A stretch of 64,000 nucleotides of DNA from Alphaproteobacteria bacterium (GCA_013215815.1 JABSQP010000004.1:1-64000), one strand, 5' to 3'; positions 1 through 9,699 are shown, counted from the first letter of the stretch. Notes: generated by a model not told the origin, from the sequence alone. Translations and numbers: made by a program.

Positions 1-2
1 GT

Positions 3-1073
3 GCGGGTACTGATGGTGGTCTAACATTGATTACATCGCCAGGTAGTTACAACTTGTCATTTGGTCGCCTAACGTTGAACTCAAATGGTTCATATACATA
101 TGTTCGTTATGGCGATAATGGTGGAACAGATCGTTTCAACTACACAATTCGTGATCGTGATGGTGATACAGATACAGCAACGTTAACGCTGACAACTTCT
201 CGTATTTGGAGTGGTGATGGCGGTGATGGCGGCGATGGCGATGGCGGTGGTGACGGTTTTGGTGACGGTTGTCCGCTTGTTATTGACCTAGATGGCGATG
301 GTATTGAGCTTATCTCTCGTGAAGATGGTGTTCTTTTTGACATCGACGAAGATGGTATTGCTGATCAAACTGCTTGGGTAGGTGCTGATGATGGTATCCT
401 TGTTCTGGATCACAATGATGACGGTGTTATCAATGACCACTCTGAAATGTTTGGTAATGATGAGATCGGTGGATTTGAGATGCTTTCAGATTATGATAGC
501 AACAATGACGGTGTTATTGATGCAAATGATCAAGCATGGTCATTGCTGCAAGTATGGCAAGACGTGAATGGTGATGCTTACTCTCAAGCAGACGAACTAT
601 TTACCCTTGATCAGCTCGGTATTCAGTCAATTTCGCTAGATGTTACGGATGTTGATCTAGAGATTGCTGGTAACGATGTAACAGCTGTGAGTGACGTTAC
701 TCTCGAAGATGGAACGATCCTCAATGCTTATGATGCTTGGTTTAGCTATGAGCGAGGCTCTTACGGAACAGATGGTGAGCAAGATACATTCTTGTTCCAA
801 GCTATTGCAGAAAGTGCCGTTACATTGAATGACTTTAATGCCCAAGAAGGTGATGTAATTGACTTATCACTTCTCATTGAAGGAACTGATGATGTTACTG
901 AGGCCATAAATGATTATGTCCACGCGACAGAGGTTGATGGCGCAACGGTTATATCTGTTGATGTTGACGGGGCTGGAGGACCAGCAGAATCTGTTGAGGT
1001 GGCGCGTTTAGAAGGCGTAACAGGAACCTCTATACAAGAACTAATCGAAAGTGGAAATTTAACCGTCGATTAA
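3..1073 (+). CDS. C-terminal part of a large RTX/VCBS-type protein exported by type I secretion (5' truncated by the window)
   Basis: The frame is open from the first bases, so the start lies outside the window. In order the visible part holds the end of a VCBS/cadherin-like beta repeat (motif NGSYTYV), a Gly/Asp-rich linker, a calcium-binding block with EF-hand-like Asp loops (PLVIDLDGDGIEL, DSNNDGVIDANDQ, WQDVNGDAYSQADEL), and a final ~110 residues resembling the type I secretion C-terminal target domain (DTFLFQ..., LNDFNAQEGDVIDLS...). Such proteins leave the cell through an ABC/HlyD/TolC channel and fold on external calcium, usually as adhesins. The TolC, ABC and HlyD genes follow on the same strand, so this is the probable cargo. 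Total size and ligand cannot be judged. Confidence 0.85.
   Translation, partial: AGTDGGLTLITSPGSYNLSFGRLTLNSNGSYTYVRYGDNGGTDRFNYTIRDRDGDTDTATLTLTTSRIWSGDGGDGGDGDGGGDGFGDGCPLVIDLDGDGIELISREDGVLFDIDEDGIADQTAWVGADDGILVLDHNDDGVINDHSEMFGNDEIGGFEMLSDYDSNNDGVIDANDQAWSLLQVWQDVNGDAYSQADELFTLDQLGIQSISLDVTDVDLEIAGNDVTAVSDVTLEDGTILNAYDAWFSYERGSYGTDGEQDTFLFQAIAESAVTLNDFNAQEGDVIDLSLLIEGTDDVTEAINDYVHATEVDGATVISVDVDGAGGPAESVEVARLEGVTGTSIQELIESGNLTVD
211..272 (+). repeat. Gly/Asp-coding short tandem repeats
   Basis: A run of GGTGATGGC-like units codes for a (GDG)n linker between the beta repeat and the calcium-binding block of the secreted protein. It is coding low-complexity sequence and could change length by slippage. 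Confidence 0.7.
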
Positions 1074-1089
1074 GTGACATAGATTTTGG

Positions 1090-1120
1090 AAAAGGCCTTA
1101 ATTATTTAAGGCCTTTTTTA
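1090..1120 (+). terminator. Intrinsic terminator after the secreted-protein gene
   Basis: A 10-11 bp perfect stem (AAGGCCTTAA / TTAAGGCCTT) with a 4-base loop runs into a T tract. It lies 20 bases after the stop codon and separates the cargo gene from tolC. Confidence 0.9.
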
Positions 1121-1145
1121 TTGTCATAATTTAGCCTTTGCGTGT

Positions 1146-1180
1146 GTGCAAGCCCTTGAAAAAACATAAATTGCTTGCAC
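1146..1180. promoter_or_regulatory. 8-bp inverted repeat upstream of the tolC-like gene
   Basis: GTGCAAGC and GCTTGCAC are perfect inverted copies 19 bases apart, in the 120-base gap between the terminator and the RBS of the TolC-like gene. The spacing suits two half-sites of a dimeric regulator. No T tract follows, so it is not a terminator. Its role as an operator is inference. Confidence 0.35.
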
Positions 1181-1243
1181 TGAAGGTTAAAACAAGACAT
1201 AACTATTTCTAGGTTTATATGAGAAAAATGCGAGGATAGCGCA

Positions 1244-2623
1244 ATGATGGGACGTCAGTTCAGAAAAACACTACTTACAGCTTCAATTCTAGCCGTTACG
1301 GCCTTTTCAGGTGATGCTTTGGCGCAGAGTGATGATGGCCAGACAGGGTTGGCTGAGGCAGTATCTATTGGTGTTATGACCAATCCTGAGTATGGCGTTG
1401 TGGCGGCAACACGTCGTGCAACTGATGAAGAATTGAATCAGGCAAAAGCACTTTACTTACCATCAATCGACTTTGCAGCGGATACTGGTTATGAGTATCG
1501 TGAAGATGCTCAAACAAGAAGTCGTACGGACAACGATAATGACGAAACTTTATGGCGTTATGAGTATGGTGTTACTTTAACTCAAATGCTTTTCGATGGT
1601 TTTGAAACAAAGTACGAGAACGTGCGTCAAAAACATCGTGTTCAGTCATCTGCTCATCGTGTTCGTGAGACGGCAGAATTTGTTGGTCTTTCGATTATTG
1701 AGGCGTTTCTTGAAGTTGTACGTCAGCGTGAGCTTTTAGGTATTACGCGAGAGAACGTGGCAGAGCACGTTGCGATTATGGACTTGATCCAAGATGGTGT
1801 TGCGGCTGGTCGCTCAACTCAAGCAGACTTGGAACAAATTAAAGCGCGTTTAGCGTCAGCGCGTGCGCAAGAATCAACAGTACGTCAGCAGCTTCGCGTT
1901 GCTGAATCAAACTACCGCCGTGAGGTTGGTGAAGATCCAAAAGATCTTGTTCTGCCTGCGGTTCCAGTGAATTCTTTGACAGCGAATGTTGAAGAAGAAG
2001 TGAAAACGGCTCTTACGCAAAGCCCAACTCTTGATATTTTCAATTCTGATATTAGCGTTGCATACGCTGAGTATGAAGGTACAGGTTCTACTCTTTATCC
2101 TCAAATCGATTTGCAGTTGAATGCAACACAGGGGAATAATAGAGGTGCTATTGATGGATTTGAACGTGATGGTTCAGCTCTGGTTGTAGCAAACTGGAAT
2201 TTATACCGTGGTGGTGGTGATATGGCACGTATTCGTGAATTCACACATCGTCATCAGGTTGCAAAAGAGCGTCGCAACGACACAGCACGTTCGGTAGAAG
2301 ATCAGGTTCGCCAAACATGGGCACAAATGGTTTCTGCTGGTGAGCAAGCTCGTGAATTTGCAAACCAAGCTGCTGCCAACCAAGAAGTTGTCCGTGCATA
2401 CAAGGATCAGTTCTCGCTAGACAGAAGAACACTATTGGATGTGCTTGATTCACAGAACGAATTGTTTGTATCACGTACAAATGCTATCAATTCTGAATTC
2501 TTAGAAATGTTTGCTGTGTATAGCTTGCTTGCTTTCAAAGGGGAGCTTCTGCCAACTCTGGGTGTTGCTTATCCTCGCGAGAGCGCTGAAATTGACGTTA
2601 AAGAAGAAAAGATTGATCGTTAA
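1244..2623 (+). CDS. TolC family outer-membrane efflux/secretion channel
   Basis: 459 residues. An N-terminal signal peptide (charged MMGRQFRK, hydrophobic stretch, cleavage near ALA-QS) is followed by the two long helical/strand repeats of the outer membrane efflux protein family: LAEAVSIGVMTNPEYG opens the first, and a hydrophilic helical stretch (QATLEQIKARLASARAQE-like) follows. Trimers form the outer-membrane duct of type I secretion. GAGGA lies 7-8 bases before the ATG; a second ATG follows directly. The gene lies between the cargo and the ABC/adaptor genes, so it is most likely dedicated to this exporter (LapE role) rather than to drug efflux. Confidence 0.92.
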   Translation: MMGRQFRKTLLTASILAVTAFSGDALAQSDDGQTGLAEAVSIGVMTNPEYGVVAATRRATDEELNQAKALYLPSIDFAADTGYEYREDAQTRSRTDNDNDETLWRYEYGVTLTQMLFDGFETKYENVRQKHRVQSSAHRVRETAEFVGLSIIEAFLEVVRQRELLGITRENVAEHVAIMDLIQDGVAAGRSTQADLEQIKARLASARAQESTVRQQLRVAESNYRREVGEDPKDLVLPAVPVNSLTANVEEEVKTALTQSPTLDIFNSDISVAYAEYEGTGSTLYPQIDLQLNATQGNNRGAIDGFERDGSALVVANWNLYRGGGDMARIREFTHRHQVAKERRNDTARSVEDQVRQTWAQMVSAGEQAREFANQAAANQEVVRAYKDQFSLDRRTLLDVLDSQNELFVSRTNAINSEFLEMFAVYSLLAFKGELLPTLGVAYPRESAEIDVKEEKIDR

Positions 2624-2661
2624 TCGGTCTTACTTCCTCTCTTAATTTTTAAGGACTTCAT

Positions 2662-5022
2662 GTGACACAGGACGATCTGGCGCCGCAAAACAATAGTGAT
2701 TCTTTCAATGAAAACTCGGCTGATAACGCCGATAAGGAAGCAGTACCTGAATACGGCAAGACAGATTATGCTGAAGGCCTTAAGGAGCATGAAAAGACCC
2801 CTGATGCCTGGCCTTTAGAAGCTGATCGCATTGCTATCCATGACCCACTGGTAAATTGCTTGGCATCACTTGCAGGTCATTATGGACGGCGCACAAGTGT
2901 GACCTCTTTAACTGCAGGCCTACCTATTTCAAATGCAGGGATAACACCTGTTATGTTTGCACGTGCTGCAGAACGTGCAAACATGAGTTCGATAATGGTT
3001 GATCGTACGCTTGATGCACTTGCTATCGCGCCGACATTGCCTTGTATTCTTGTGCTAGAAAATAACCAGGCTTGCATATTATGGGATGTTCGCTCTCCAG
3101 CTCAGGTGAAGCACAAAAAGAAAAAAGGGAAGCAAGTAGAAAGCGTACATCCTGAAACAATTTTCACTGTTCAGTTTCCTGAAACTCCAGACGAACGCAA
3201 AGAGATTGCATTAAAAGATCTCAATAAGATTTATACGAATTATTCTTTTTACGTGCGCCCTATTGCTCGTGTTGATGATCGTGCTGGCCCAGCTCTTATC
3301 GATACGGCGCGTGATTGGTTCTGGTCGGCTCTAAAAGAGAATAAATCCGTTTACGCAGAGGTTGTTGCTGCAGCAATCATGATTAACATGTTTGCGTTAG
3401 CAAGCTCACTGTTTGTGATGAACGTTTATGATCGTGTTGTTCCTAACAACGCTATCCCAACATTATGGGTCCTCGCAATCGGTGTTTTGATTGTGTACGT
3501 TTTTGATTTCATTTTGAAGAACCTGCGATCTCATCTTTTAGATCATGCTGGGCGTAAGGCAGATGTAAAAGTGTCTGCACGTTTGTTTGAACAAATGCTT
3601 GGTATGATGATGACATCCCGTCCTGGCAGTGCAGGTGTTATGGCTTCACATATGCGTGAGTTTGAAGGGCTTCGTGATTTCTTTACATCAGCTACCATGG
3701 CGGCTCTCATTGATTTTCCTTTTATTTTCTTGTTTATCGGAATTATTGCCATCATTGGTGGCCCAATTGCGTTTGTTCCTCTTGCGGCTATCCCGCTTGT
3801 AATCGGTGTTGGTCTTTTCCTGCAAAAACCTCTCCGTAAGGTCATTAAGGAATCAATGATGGAAAGTGCGCTTAAGAATGCGCTTCTTTTTGAGACAATC
3901 AGCGGTCTTGAAACAATTAAAGTGCAAGCGGCTGAAGGCCATACACAACGTAAATGGGAAGAGCTTACAGATCGTGCATCACGTACGGCTGTGAAGACCC
4001 GCCGTCTTAACGCCTTTGCTCTTAACTTTGCCACCTTTATTCAACAACTAGTCAGTGTTGTCGTTGTGATCGTTGGTGTTTTCTTGATTAAAGAGGCGCA
4101 AATTTCCATGGGCGCGTTGATTGCTTGTGTGATTCTAAGTGGACGAGCTATGGGACCATTAGCGCAGATTGCAGGCCTATTAACGCGTATGCATCAATCG
4201 TATGAATCTTTACATCAGCTTGATGAACTCATGAAAAAACCTGTTGAGCGCCCAGTTGATAAGCACTTTATTTCAATGCCGACAATTCGTGGCAATGTTG
4301 AATTCAAGGATGTTGTTTTCCACTATCCGGAGCAGACAACACCTGCAGTAAATCATTTGAACTTCGCTCTCGAGCCAGGCGAGCATGTAGGTATTATCGG
4401 CGCCGTTGGGTCTGGTAAAACGACAATCGAACGTCTTTTGATTAATTTGTATCAGCCTGATAGCGGTAGTGTACAAATTGATGGTACTGACGTACGTCAA
4501 ATTGATCCGGGCGATCTTCGCCGCAATGTTGGCGCCGTTCAACAAAGCCCTCAGCTTTTTTATGGAACTGTACGTGAAAATATCACAATGGGTCATGAAA
4601 TGGCGCCAGACCGTTCTGTACTTCGTGCGGCTGAACTCGCTGGTGTGATGGAATTTTTGAAGGATTCTCAAGCAGGTTTAGATACAAATGTAGGCGAACG
4701 CGGTGAAGCTCTTTCGGGTGGACAGCGTCAAGCTGTGGCGATTGCACGCGCACTGCTTTATGATCCGCCTGTTCTTATTTTGGATGAGCCAACTGCGGCG
4801 ATGGATCCAGCTTCTGAAAATCGTCTGCGCAAGCGTCTTCATACGCTTATTGAGGGGCGTACAACGCTTCTTATTACGCATAAAGGATCTATGCTGACAC
4901 TGGTTGATAAACTGATCTTGCTTGATCGTGGTCGCCTTGTGGCCTTTGGTCCTAAAGATGAAGTTATTAGTAAGCTTCAAGCGCGCCAATATGGCAGCTC
5001 TGCTGAAAATACGGAGGTTTAA
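2662..5022 (+). CDS. Type I secretion ABC transporter, permease/ATPase (LapB-like)
   Basis: 786 residues from a GTG start; the overlapping ATG two bases upstream is followed at once by TGA, and AAGGAC is the RBS. Domain order: an acidic N-terminal extension, a C39-like domain (about 75-190) without the catalytic Cys (D-P-L where peptidases have D-C-G), a six-helix ABC membrane domain (about 230-500), and the ATPase: Walker A GAVGSGKT near 580, signature LSGGQ near 684, Walker B VLILDEP near 704. The degenerate C39 domain fits transporters whose cargo has a C-terminal, uncleaved signal, such as LapA-type adhesins. It sits directly before the HlyD gene. Confidence 0.93.
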   Translation: MTQDDLAPQNNSDSFNENSADNADKEAVPEYGKTDYAEGLKEHEKTPDAWPLEADRIAIHDPLVNCLASLAGHYGRRTSVTSLTAGLPISNAGITPVMFARAAERANMSSIMVDRTLDALAIAPTLPCILVLENNQACILWDVRSPAQVKHKKKKGKQVESVHPETIFTVQFPETPDERKEIALKDLNKIYTNYSFYVRPIARVDDRAGPALIDTARDWFWSALKENKSVYAEVVAAAIMINMFALASSLFVMNVYDRVVPNNAIPTLWVLAIGVLIVYVFDFILKNLRSHLLDHAGRKADVKVSARLFEQMLGMMMTSRPGSAGVMASHMREFEGLRDFFTSATMAALIDFPFIFLFIGIIAIIGGPIAFVPLAAIPLVIGVGLFLQKPLRKVIKESMMESALKNALLFETISGLETIKVQAAEGHTQRKWEELTDRASRTAVKTRRLNAFALNFATFIQQLVSVVVVIVGVFLIKEAQISMGALIACVILSGRAMGPLAQIAGLLTRMHQSYESLHQLDELMKKPVERPVDKHFISMPTIRGNVEFKDVVFHYPEQTTPAVNHLNFALEPGEHVGIIGAVGSGKTTIERLLINLYQPDSGSVQIDGTDVRQIDPGDLRRNVGAVQQSPQLFYGTVRENITMGHEMAPDRSVLRAAELAGVMEFLKDSQAGLDTNVGERGEALSGGQRQAVAIARALLYDPPVLILDEPTAAMDPASENRLRKRLHTLIEGRTTLLITHKGSMLTLVDKLILLDRGRLVAFGPKDEVISKLQARQYGSSAENTEV

Positions 5023-6480
5023 ATGGGATTTTTTAAGAAGAAGAAAAAACCTATTCAGCAGTTCTCAGGTACGGATCCAAATCTAGCAAAAGCTATGCAG
5101 CAAATGGCCGAAGAGAATATGACGCCTGAAGAGCGCGCTGTTGCAGAGCGTAATAATTGGGTTAAAGAGCATACTGACAGATTACAAGCGCAAGCAGATC
5201 GTTTCTTTACTACAGATGAGGATTTACCGCTTCGTACGCATTTAACCTTAATGTTAATTGGTGCGTTTTTTGTTTGTTTTATTATCTGGGCTAATTTTGC
5301 GCCTCTAGATGAAGTGGTGCGCGGTGATGGTAAGATTATTCCATCAAGTGAAGTCCAGAAAATCTCGACTCTTGAAGGTGGTATTATTGAAGCAATTAAT
5401 ATCACAAAAGGGCAGGAGGTTAATCAGGGAGACATCCTCGTACGTCTAAGTGACGTTGCTGCTGCATCCGATCTTGGATCAAATGAGGCGCGTTATTTGG
5501 GGCTTTTGGCAACAATTACGCGTCTTCAAGCTGAAGTGGAAGGGACTATTCCTAGCTTTCCCGATGAAGTCATGAAAAAAGCGCCGCAAAGTGTGACGGA
5601 AGAGATGAACGCGTTTCGAGCAAATCAGGATAACGTTAACAACCAGATCGTTATTATGGAGCAACAAAAAAGCCAACGTTCACAGGAACTCAACGAGCTT
5701 CAGGTGAGAGCGAGTGATGTACGTGGTCAACTTCGCCTTGTTCAAGAAGAAAAACAAATCGTTGAGCCTCTTGTCGCACGAGGTTCTGCACCTAAAATGG
5801 AGCTGTTACAGCTTGATCGTCAGATTAAAGAAAAGCAGACAGAGTTGAATGGTGTTTTAGCCGCTATTCCACGTGCACGTTCGGCTATCGCAGAAGCAAA
5901 TGGCCGTATTGCCGAGGTTAAGTCAACGGCGCGTGCGCAAGCGCAGACAGAACTTTCCGCTAAGTTAATCGAGATGAATTCAATCAAGGAAGGTTTGGTT
6001 GGATTAAAAGACCGTAAGACACGTACAGAAGTTAAATCTCCTGTAAATGGCTATATCCAAGACATTAAAGTTGTGACTATCGGCGGTGTTATTCAACCAG
6101 GGATGGAATTCATCGAAATCGTACCTAAGGACGACAAACTGCTCGTCGAAGCGCGTGTTAACCCAAAAGACATTGCTTTTATTGCTTCTGGAGATAAGGC
6201 TGTTGTAAAGGTGACAGCGTATGATTTCTCTATTTATGGCGGTTTGAATGGTAAAGTGGTCTATATCTCTGCTGATGCTGTGACGAATGAAGAGGGCGAA
6301 AGCTTCTATATCATTCATGTTGAGACCGATGAAGCCGCTTTGAAGCGTAAAGACGAAGAGCTTCCGATTATTCCGGGTATGGTGACATCTGTTGATATTC
6401 TGACGGGTAAGAAGACTGTTATGGAGTATCTCTTGAAACCATTCATCAAGACTCTTAATGAAGCGATGAACGAGCGTTAA
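5023..6480 (+). CDS. HlyD family type I secretion membrane-fusion protein (LapC-like)
   Basis: 485 residues, starting at the base after the ABC gene's stop codon, with GGAGGT as RBS, so the two are almost certainly translationally coupled. A Lys-rich cytoplasmic N-terminus and one transmembrane helix (about 73-92) precede a biotinyl-lipoyl-like half (GDGKIIPSSEVQ, LEGGIIEAI), a long coiled coil (about 165-330) and the closing lipoyl/beta-barrel part (EVKSPVNGYIQDI). Family members bridge the inner-membrane ABC pump and TolC across the periplasm. Confidence 0.93.
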   Translation: MGFFKKKKKPIQQFSGTDPNLAKAMQQMAEENMTPEERAVAERNNWVKEHTDRLQAQADRFFTTDEDLPLRTHLTLMLIGAFFVCFIIWANFAPLDEVVRGDGKIIPSSEVQKISTLEGGIIEAINITKGQEVNQGDILVRLSDVAAASDLGSNEARYLGLLATITRLQAEVEGTIPSFPDEVMKKAPQSVTEEMNAFRANQDNVNNQIVIMEQQKSQRSQELNELQVRASDVRGQLRLVQEEKQIVEPLVARGSAPKMELLQLDRQIKEKQTELNGVLAAIPRARSAIAEANGRIAEVKSTARAQAQTELSAKLIEMNSIKEGLVGLKDRKTRTEVKSPVNGYIQDIKVVTIGGVIQPGMEFIEIVPKDDKLLVEARVNPKDIAFIASGDKAVVKVTAYDFSIYGGLNGKVVYISADAVTNEEGESFYIIHVETDEAALKRKDEELPIIPGMVTSVDILTGKKTVMEYLLKPFIKTLNEAMNER

Positions 6481-6547
6481 AAAACGTTGATTTTATGGGG
6501 CTAAAGCATCTAGACAGCCCTGCAAAACAAGGTTAAAACGTTTTGAT

Positions 6548-8506
6548 ATGAAAGCACAAAATATATCAAATTCTAATATCTCTATTACTTTGCCTGATGG
6601 CGCAGTGCGCCAATATGATGCAGGTATAACGGGCGCAGAAATTGCGGCTGATATTTCAAAGTCTCTTGCGAAGACTGTTATTGCTATCAAGATTGATGGT
6701 GAATTATCAGACCTCTCTTTACCGATTGAAGCGGATGCCTCAATTGCTCTGATTAAACGTGATGATGATGAAGCGCTTGAGATGATCCGTCATGATGCAG
6801 CACATGTGATGGCAGAGGCTGTACAGACGTTATTTCCTGGAACTCAAGTGACAATTGGTCCCGCAATTGATAATGGATTTTATTACGACTTCGCGCGTGA
6901 TGAGCCTTTTAGTACAGAAGATTTTGAAAAAATAGAAAAAGAAATGCGTAAAATTGTTGAGCGTAATTCTGCTTTTGTACGCGAGGTCTGGAAGCGTGAT
7001 GATGCTATTGCCTATTTCAAAGGTAAGGGCGAAAATTATAAGGCCGAGCTGATCGAAGATCTTCCTGAAGAGGAAGAAATTAAAATCTATCGCCAGGGTG
7101 AAGGTGATGATGGTTGGTTGGATCTTTGTCGTGGGCCACATATGCCGACAACAAAACATGTTGGAACAGCTTTTAAGCTGATGAAGGTAGCTGGTGCGTA
7201 TTGGCGCGGTGATTCAAATAACGCTATGCTACAACGTATTTACGGTACTGCTTGGCGTAATGATAAAGAACTAAAAGCACACTTAACTATGCTGGAAGAG
7301 GCTGAAGCGCGTGACCACCGTAAGCTTGGAAATGCTATGGATCTGTTTCATTTTCAGGATGAGGCACCGGGGCAAGTTTTCTGGCATCATAATGGATGGG
7401 TAATATATACGGCCCTGATGGATTACATGCGCCGTAAAGTTCGTGCTGCCGGCTATCAAGAAATCAATACGCCGCAATTATTAGATGCACGTTTTTGGAA
7501 GGCTTCTGGTCACTGGGATAAATATCGCGAAAATATGTTTATCTTTGGTGAAGAGGGGGAAGAAAACCCGTCTGCATTAAAACCAATGAGCTGTCCAGGC
7601 GGTGCGCAAGTTTATAAAGCAGGGTTGCGTAGTTATCGTGAACTACCATTACGTTTGGCTGAGTTTGGTCATGTATTTAGGCAGGAACCATCTGGTGCAC
7701 GCCATGGTTTGATGCGTGTACAAGCGTTTACACAGGATGATGCGCATATTTTCTGTACGCATGATCAACTCGAAGATGAAGTTGTAAAAATGTGTGACCT
7801 TATCAAAGAGGTTTATACTGATTTGGGTATCGCTGATGATATCACAATTAATTTTTCAACACGCCCAGAGCAACGTATTGGTAGCGAAGAAGATTGGGAT
7901 CGCGCAGAAGCAGGATTGCGTAAAGTTCTCGATCGTATTGATATGAAATGGGTTCTCAATGAAGGTGATGGAGCGTTTTATGCACCAAAACTAGACTTCA
8001 TTTTGCGTGATGCAATTGGCCGTGAATGGCAATGTGGAACTGTACAAGTAGATATGAATATGCCAACGCGTTTGGACTTGCAGTATGTTGGTGAAGATGG
8101 AGAGCGTCATGCACCGCATATGGTACACCGCGCAATTTTGGGATCGGTTGAGCGTTTCCTTGGTGTTTTGATTGAACACTATGCTGGAAAATTGCCTCTA
8201 TGGTTGGCACCAGTACAATGTGTTGTTACGCCAATCACATCAGATTTTGATGGATATGCGCAAGATGTGCTGGAACAGCTTCAGGCGGCTGGAATCCGAG
8301 CTGAAATTGATCTGCGTAACGAGAAAATTAACTATAAAGTGCGTGAGCACTCCCTTGCAAAAGTCTCGGCTCTCTTTGTTGTTGGAGCTCGTGAGCAGGA
8401 GAATAAGACAGTGGCTATTCGCCGTCTTGGTTCGAAAGACCAGAATGTTGTTGCATTGCATGAAGCAATTAATGCATTGGCTGATGAAGCAAAAGCACCA
8501 TATTAA
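6548..8506 (+). CDS. thrS: Threonine-tRNA ligase
   Basis: 652 residues, close to the usual ~640. It charges tRNA-Thr. N-terminal TGS domain (about 8-68), then the editing domain with the HxxxH pattern (HDAAH), the SAD-type segment ([10 protein letters not shown]), the class II catalytic core with [25 protein letters not shown], and the anticodon-binding domain (from about 555). The zinc Cys lies in SCPGG, where many homologues read NCPGH. No strong terminator separates it from the secretion genes 67 bases upstream. infC follows, a common thrS-infC pairing. Confidence 0.97.
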   Translation: MKAQNISNSNISITLPDGAVRQYDAGITGAEIAADISKSLAKTVIAIKIDGELSDLSLPIEADASIALIKRDDDEALEMIRHDAAHVMAEAVQTLFPGTQVTIGPAIDNGFYYDFARDEPFSTEDFEKIEKEMRKIVERNSAFVREVWKRDDAIAYFKGKGENYKAELIEDLPEEEEIKIYRQGEGDDGWLDLCRGPHMPTTKHVGTAFKLMKVAGAYWRGDSNNAMLQRIYGTAWRNDKELKAHLTMLEEAEARDHRKLGNAMDLFHFQDEAPGQVFWHHNGWVIYTALMDYMRRKVRAAGYQEINTPQLLDARFWKASGHWDKYRENMFIFGEEGEENPSALKPMSCPGGAQVYKAGLRSYRELPLRLAEFGHVFRQEPSGARHGLMRVQAFTQDDAHIFCTHDQLEDEVVKMCDLIKEVYTDLGIADDITINFSTRPEQRIGSEEDWDRAEAGLRKVLDRIDMKWVLNEGDGAFYAPKLDFILRDAIGREWQCGTVQVDMNMPTRLDLQYVGEDGERHAPHMVHRAILGSVERFLGVLIEHYAGKLPLWLAPVQCVVTPITSDFDGYAQDVLEQLQAAGIRAEIDLRNEKINYKVREHSLAKVSALFVVGAREQENKTVAIRRLGSKDQNVVALHEAINALADEAKAPY

Positions 8507-8517
8507 GAGGAAAACCC

Positions 8518-8589
8518 TTGCAAAGCAGGCTTTTGCGCCGTATTAAGAAGTTATTCACCACTATGAAATATAGTATTTATTGGTTTTAA
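8518..8589 (+). CDS. Possible 23-residue leader ORF between thrS and infC
   Basis: A TTG codon 7 bases after AAGAGG opens a 23-codon basic ORF (LLRRIKKLF core) ending 21 bases before the infC start. The RBS spacing is good, but nothing else supports translation. It could be a leader peptide coupled to infC, or chance. Its first part also resembles the thrS 3' end (CACCATATTAAGAGG versus CGCCGTATTAAGAAG), which may reflect a small duplication. Confidence 0.2.
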   Translation: MQSRLLRRIKKLFTTMKYSIYWF

Positions 8590-8610
8590 TTATAAAAGGA
8601 GACACAGACC

Positions 8611-9222
8611 ATCGCTAGACCACCATTTCGCCCGCAAAGAAAAGATGACGGGCCTCGCATCAATCAGAATATTATTGCAGATGAAATAAGAGTAGTAGGA
8701 CCCGAAGGGGAAATGCTCGGTGTTATGAGTGTTGGTAGTGGTATCAAAGCCGCCGAAGAAGCCGGCCTTGATCTAGTTGAGGTGTCACCAAACGCAAAAC
8801 CACCTGTTTGTAAAATCCTTGATTTTGGTAAGTACAAATACGAGCAACAGAAGAAAGCTTCTGAAGCACGTAAAAAGCAAAAAACTGTCGACGTTAAAGA
8901 AGTAAAGATGCGTCCGACAATTGAAGAGCATGACTACGGCGTGAAGCTTAGGAATGCGCAGCGTTTTTTAAAAGCCGAAAACAAGGTCAAAGTTACACTT
9001 CGTTTCCGTGGTCGTGAAATGGCTCATAAAGATTTAGCTGCAGAAGTATTACATCGTTTTCGCGATGATCTTTCTGATCTGTCTAAAGTTGAATTCGCAC
9101 CTAAAATGGAAGGTCGTCAGATGATTATGATTTTGGCTCCAGATCCAGAAGCAGCCAAGAAGGCCGCTAAGGAGGCGAAAGAAGCTCCTCAAGAAGAAGT
9201 AAATGAAACTTCAGAAGAATAA
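8611..9222 (+). CDS. infC: Translation initiation factor IF-3, starting at ATC
   Basis: 203 residues if started at ATC 8611. IF-3 binds the 30S subunit and proofreads start codons and initiator tRNA. The reading [18 protein letters not shown] matches the conserved IF-3 N-terminus and continues into [21 protein letters not shown] stop codon lies in frame at 8593, and no ATG, GTG or TTG occurs in frame before the ATG at 8713, which would delete 34 conserved residues. AGGAG (8597-8601) sits 9 bases before the ATC. infC is known for rare start codons (AUU in E. coli) that allow IF-3 to repress its own synthesis. The tail is Lys/Glu-rich. Confidence 0.93.
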   Translation: MARPPFRPQRKDDGPRINQNIIADEIRVVGPEGEMLGVMSVGSGIKAAEEAGLDLVEVSPNAKPPVCKILDFGKYKYEQQKKASEARKKQKTVDVKEVKMRPTIEEHDYGVKLRNAQRFLKAENKVKVTLRFRGREMAHKDLAAEVLHRFRDDLSDLSKVEFAPKMEGRQMIMILAPDPEAAKKAAKEAKEAPQEEVNETSEE

Positions 9223-9246
9223 AAAAGGCCGCATCAAGCGGCCTTA
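9221..9246 (-). terminator. Terminator shared by convergent infC and trxA
   Basis: An 8-bp stem (AAGGCCGC / GCGGCCTT, loop ATCAA) is followed by six Ts when read on the minus strand, making it the trxA terminator. On the plus strand the T tract is poor. Confidence 0.85.
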
Positions 9247-9268
9247 AATTTAACCTATTTAAACAATC

Positions 9269-9589
9269 TTAAACGACTGAATTTAGCCATTCGCTAAGTT
9301 GTGATTTAGACATTCCACCAACCTTTGTTTCAACAGGTTCGCCATCTTTGAATACGATCAAAGTTGGAATGCCGCGAACGCCATATTTTGTTGGCGCATT
9401 TGGGTTTTCATCAATGTTTACTTTCACAACCTTCATTTTACCTGAAAGCTCTTCAGCGACTTCATCGACGATTGGTGATAGAGCCTTACAAGGACCGCAC
9501 CATTCAGCCCAGAAATCAACCATTACAGGTCCATCTGCACTTAACACTTCATTTTCAAAATCTGAGTCGGAAACTTGTACACTCGTCAT
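9269..9589 (-). CDS. trxA: Thioredoxin 1
   Basis: 106 residues. General cytoplasmic disulfide reductant, reduced by thioredoxin reductase. The redox motif WCGPC is at 30-34, with the FWAEWCGPC context and the cis-Pro segment RGIPTL. AAGGAT lies 6 bases before the ATG. It closes the addA/addB group, its usual alphaproteobacterial place. The gap to addA is about 110 bases, so it may also have its own promoter. Confidence 0.97.
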   Translation of the reverse strand: MTSVQVSDSDFENEVLSADGPVMVDFWAEWCGPCKALSPIVDEVAEELSGKMKVVKVNIDENPNAPTKYGVRGIPTLIVFKDGEPVETKVGGMSKSQLSEWLNSVV

Positions 9590-9699
9590 AATTCTATCCT
9601 TTTAAATTACTTACTTTAACTCTAATTCGGTTATTTTCGTTGAACGGTTACATAGGATATAGGATTCGCGGGTATAGGCCAAGAACCAACAAAAGCTCT

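Noticed and set aside
140-343. Minus-strand Ser/Pro-rich ORF
   Set aside because: It is the antisense reading of the Gly/Asp repeats of the secreted protein and has no RBS.
3543-4034. Minus-strand 163-codon ORF within the ABC transporter gene
   Set aside because: Arg/Ser-rich antisense reading of the membrane domain; no RBS or family pattern.
6481-6547. Terminator between the HlyD-like gene and thrS
   Set aside because: A GGGCT/AGCCC pair with a 13-base loop exists but no T tract follows.
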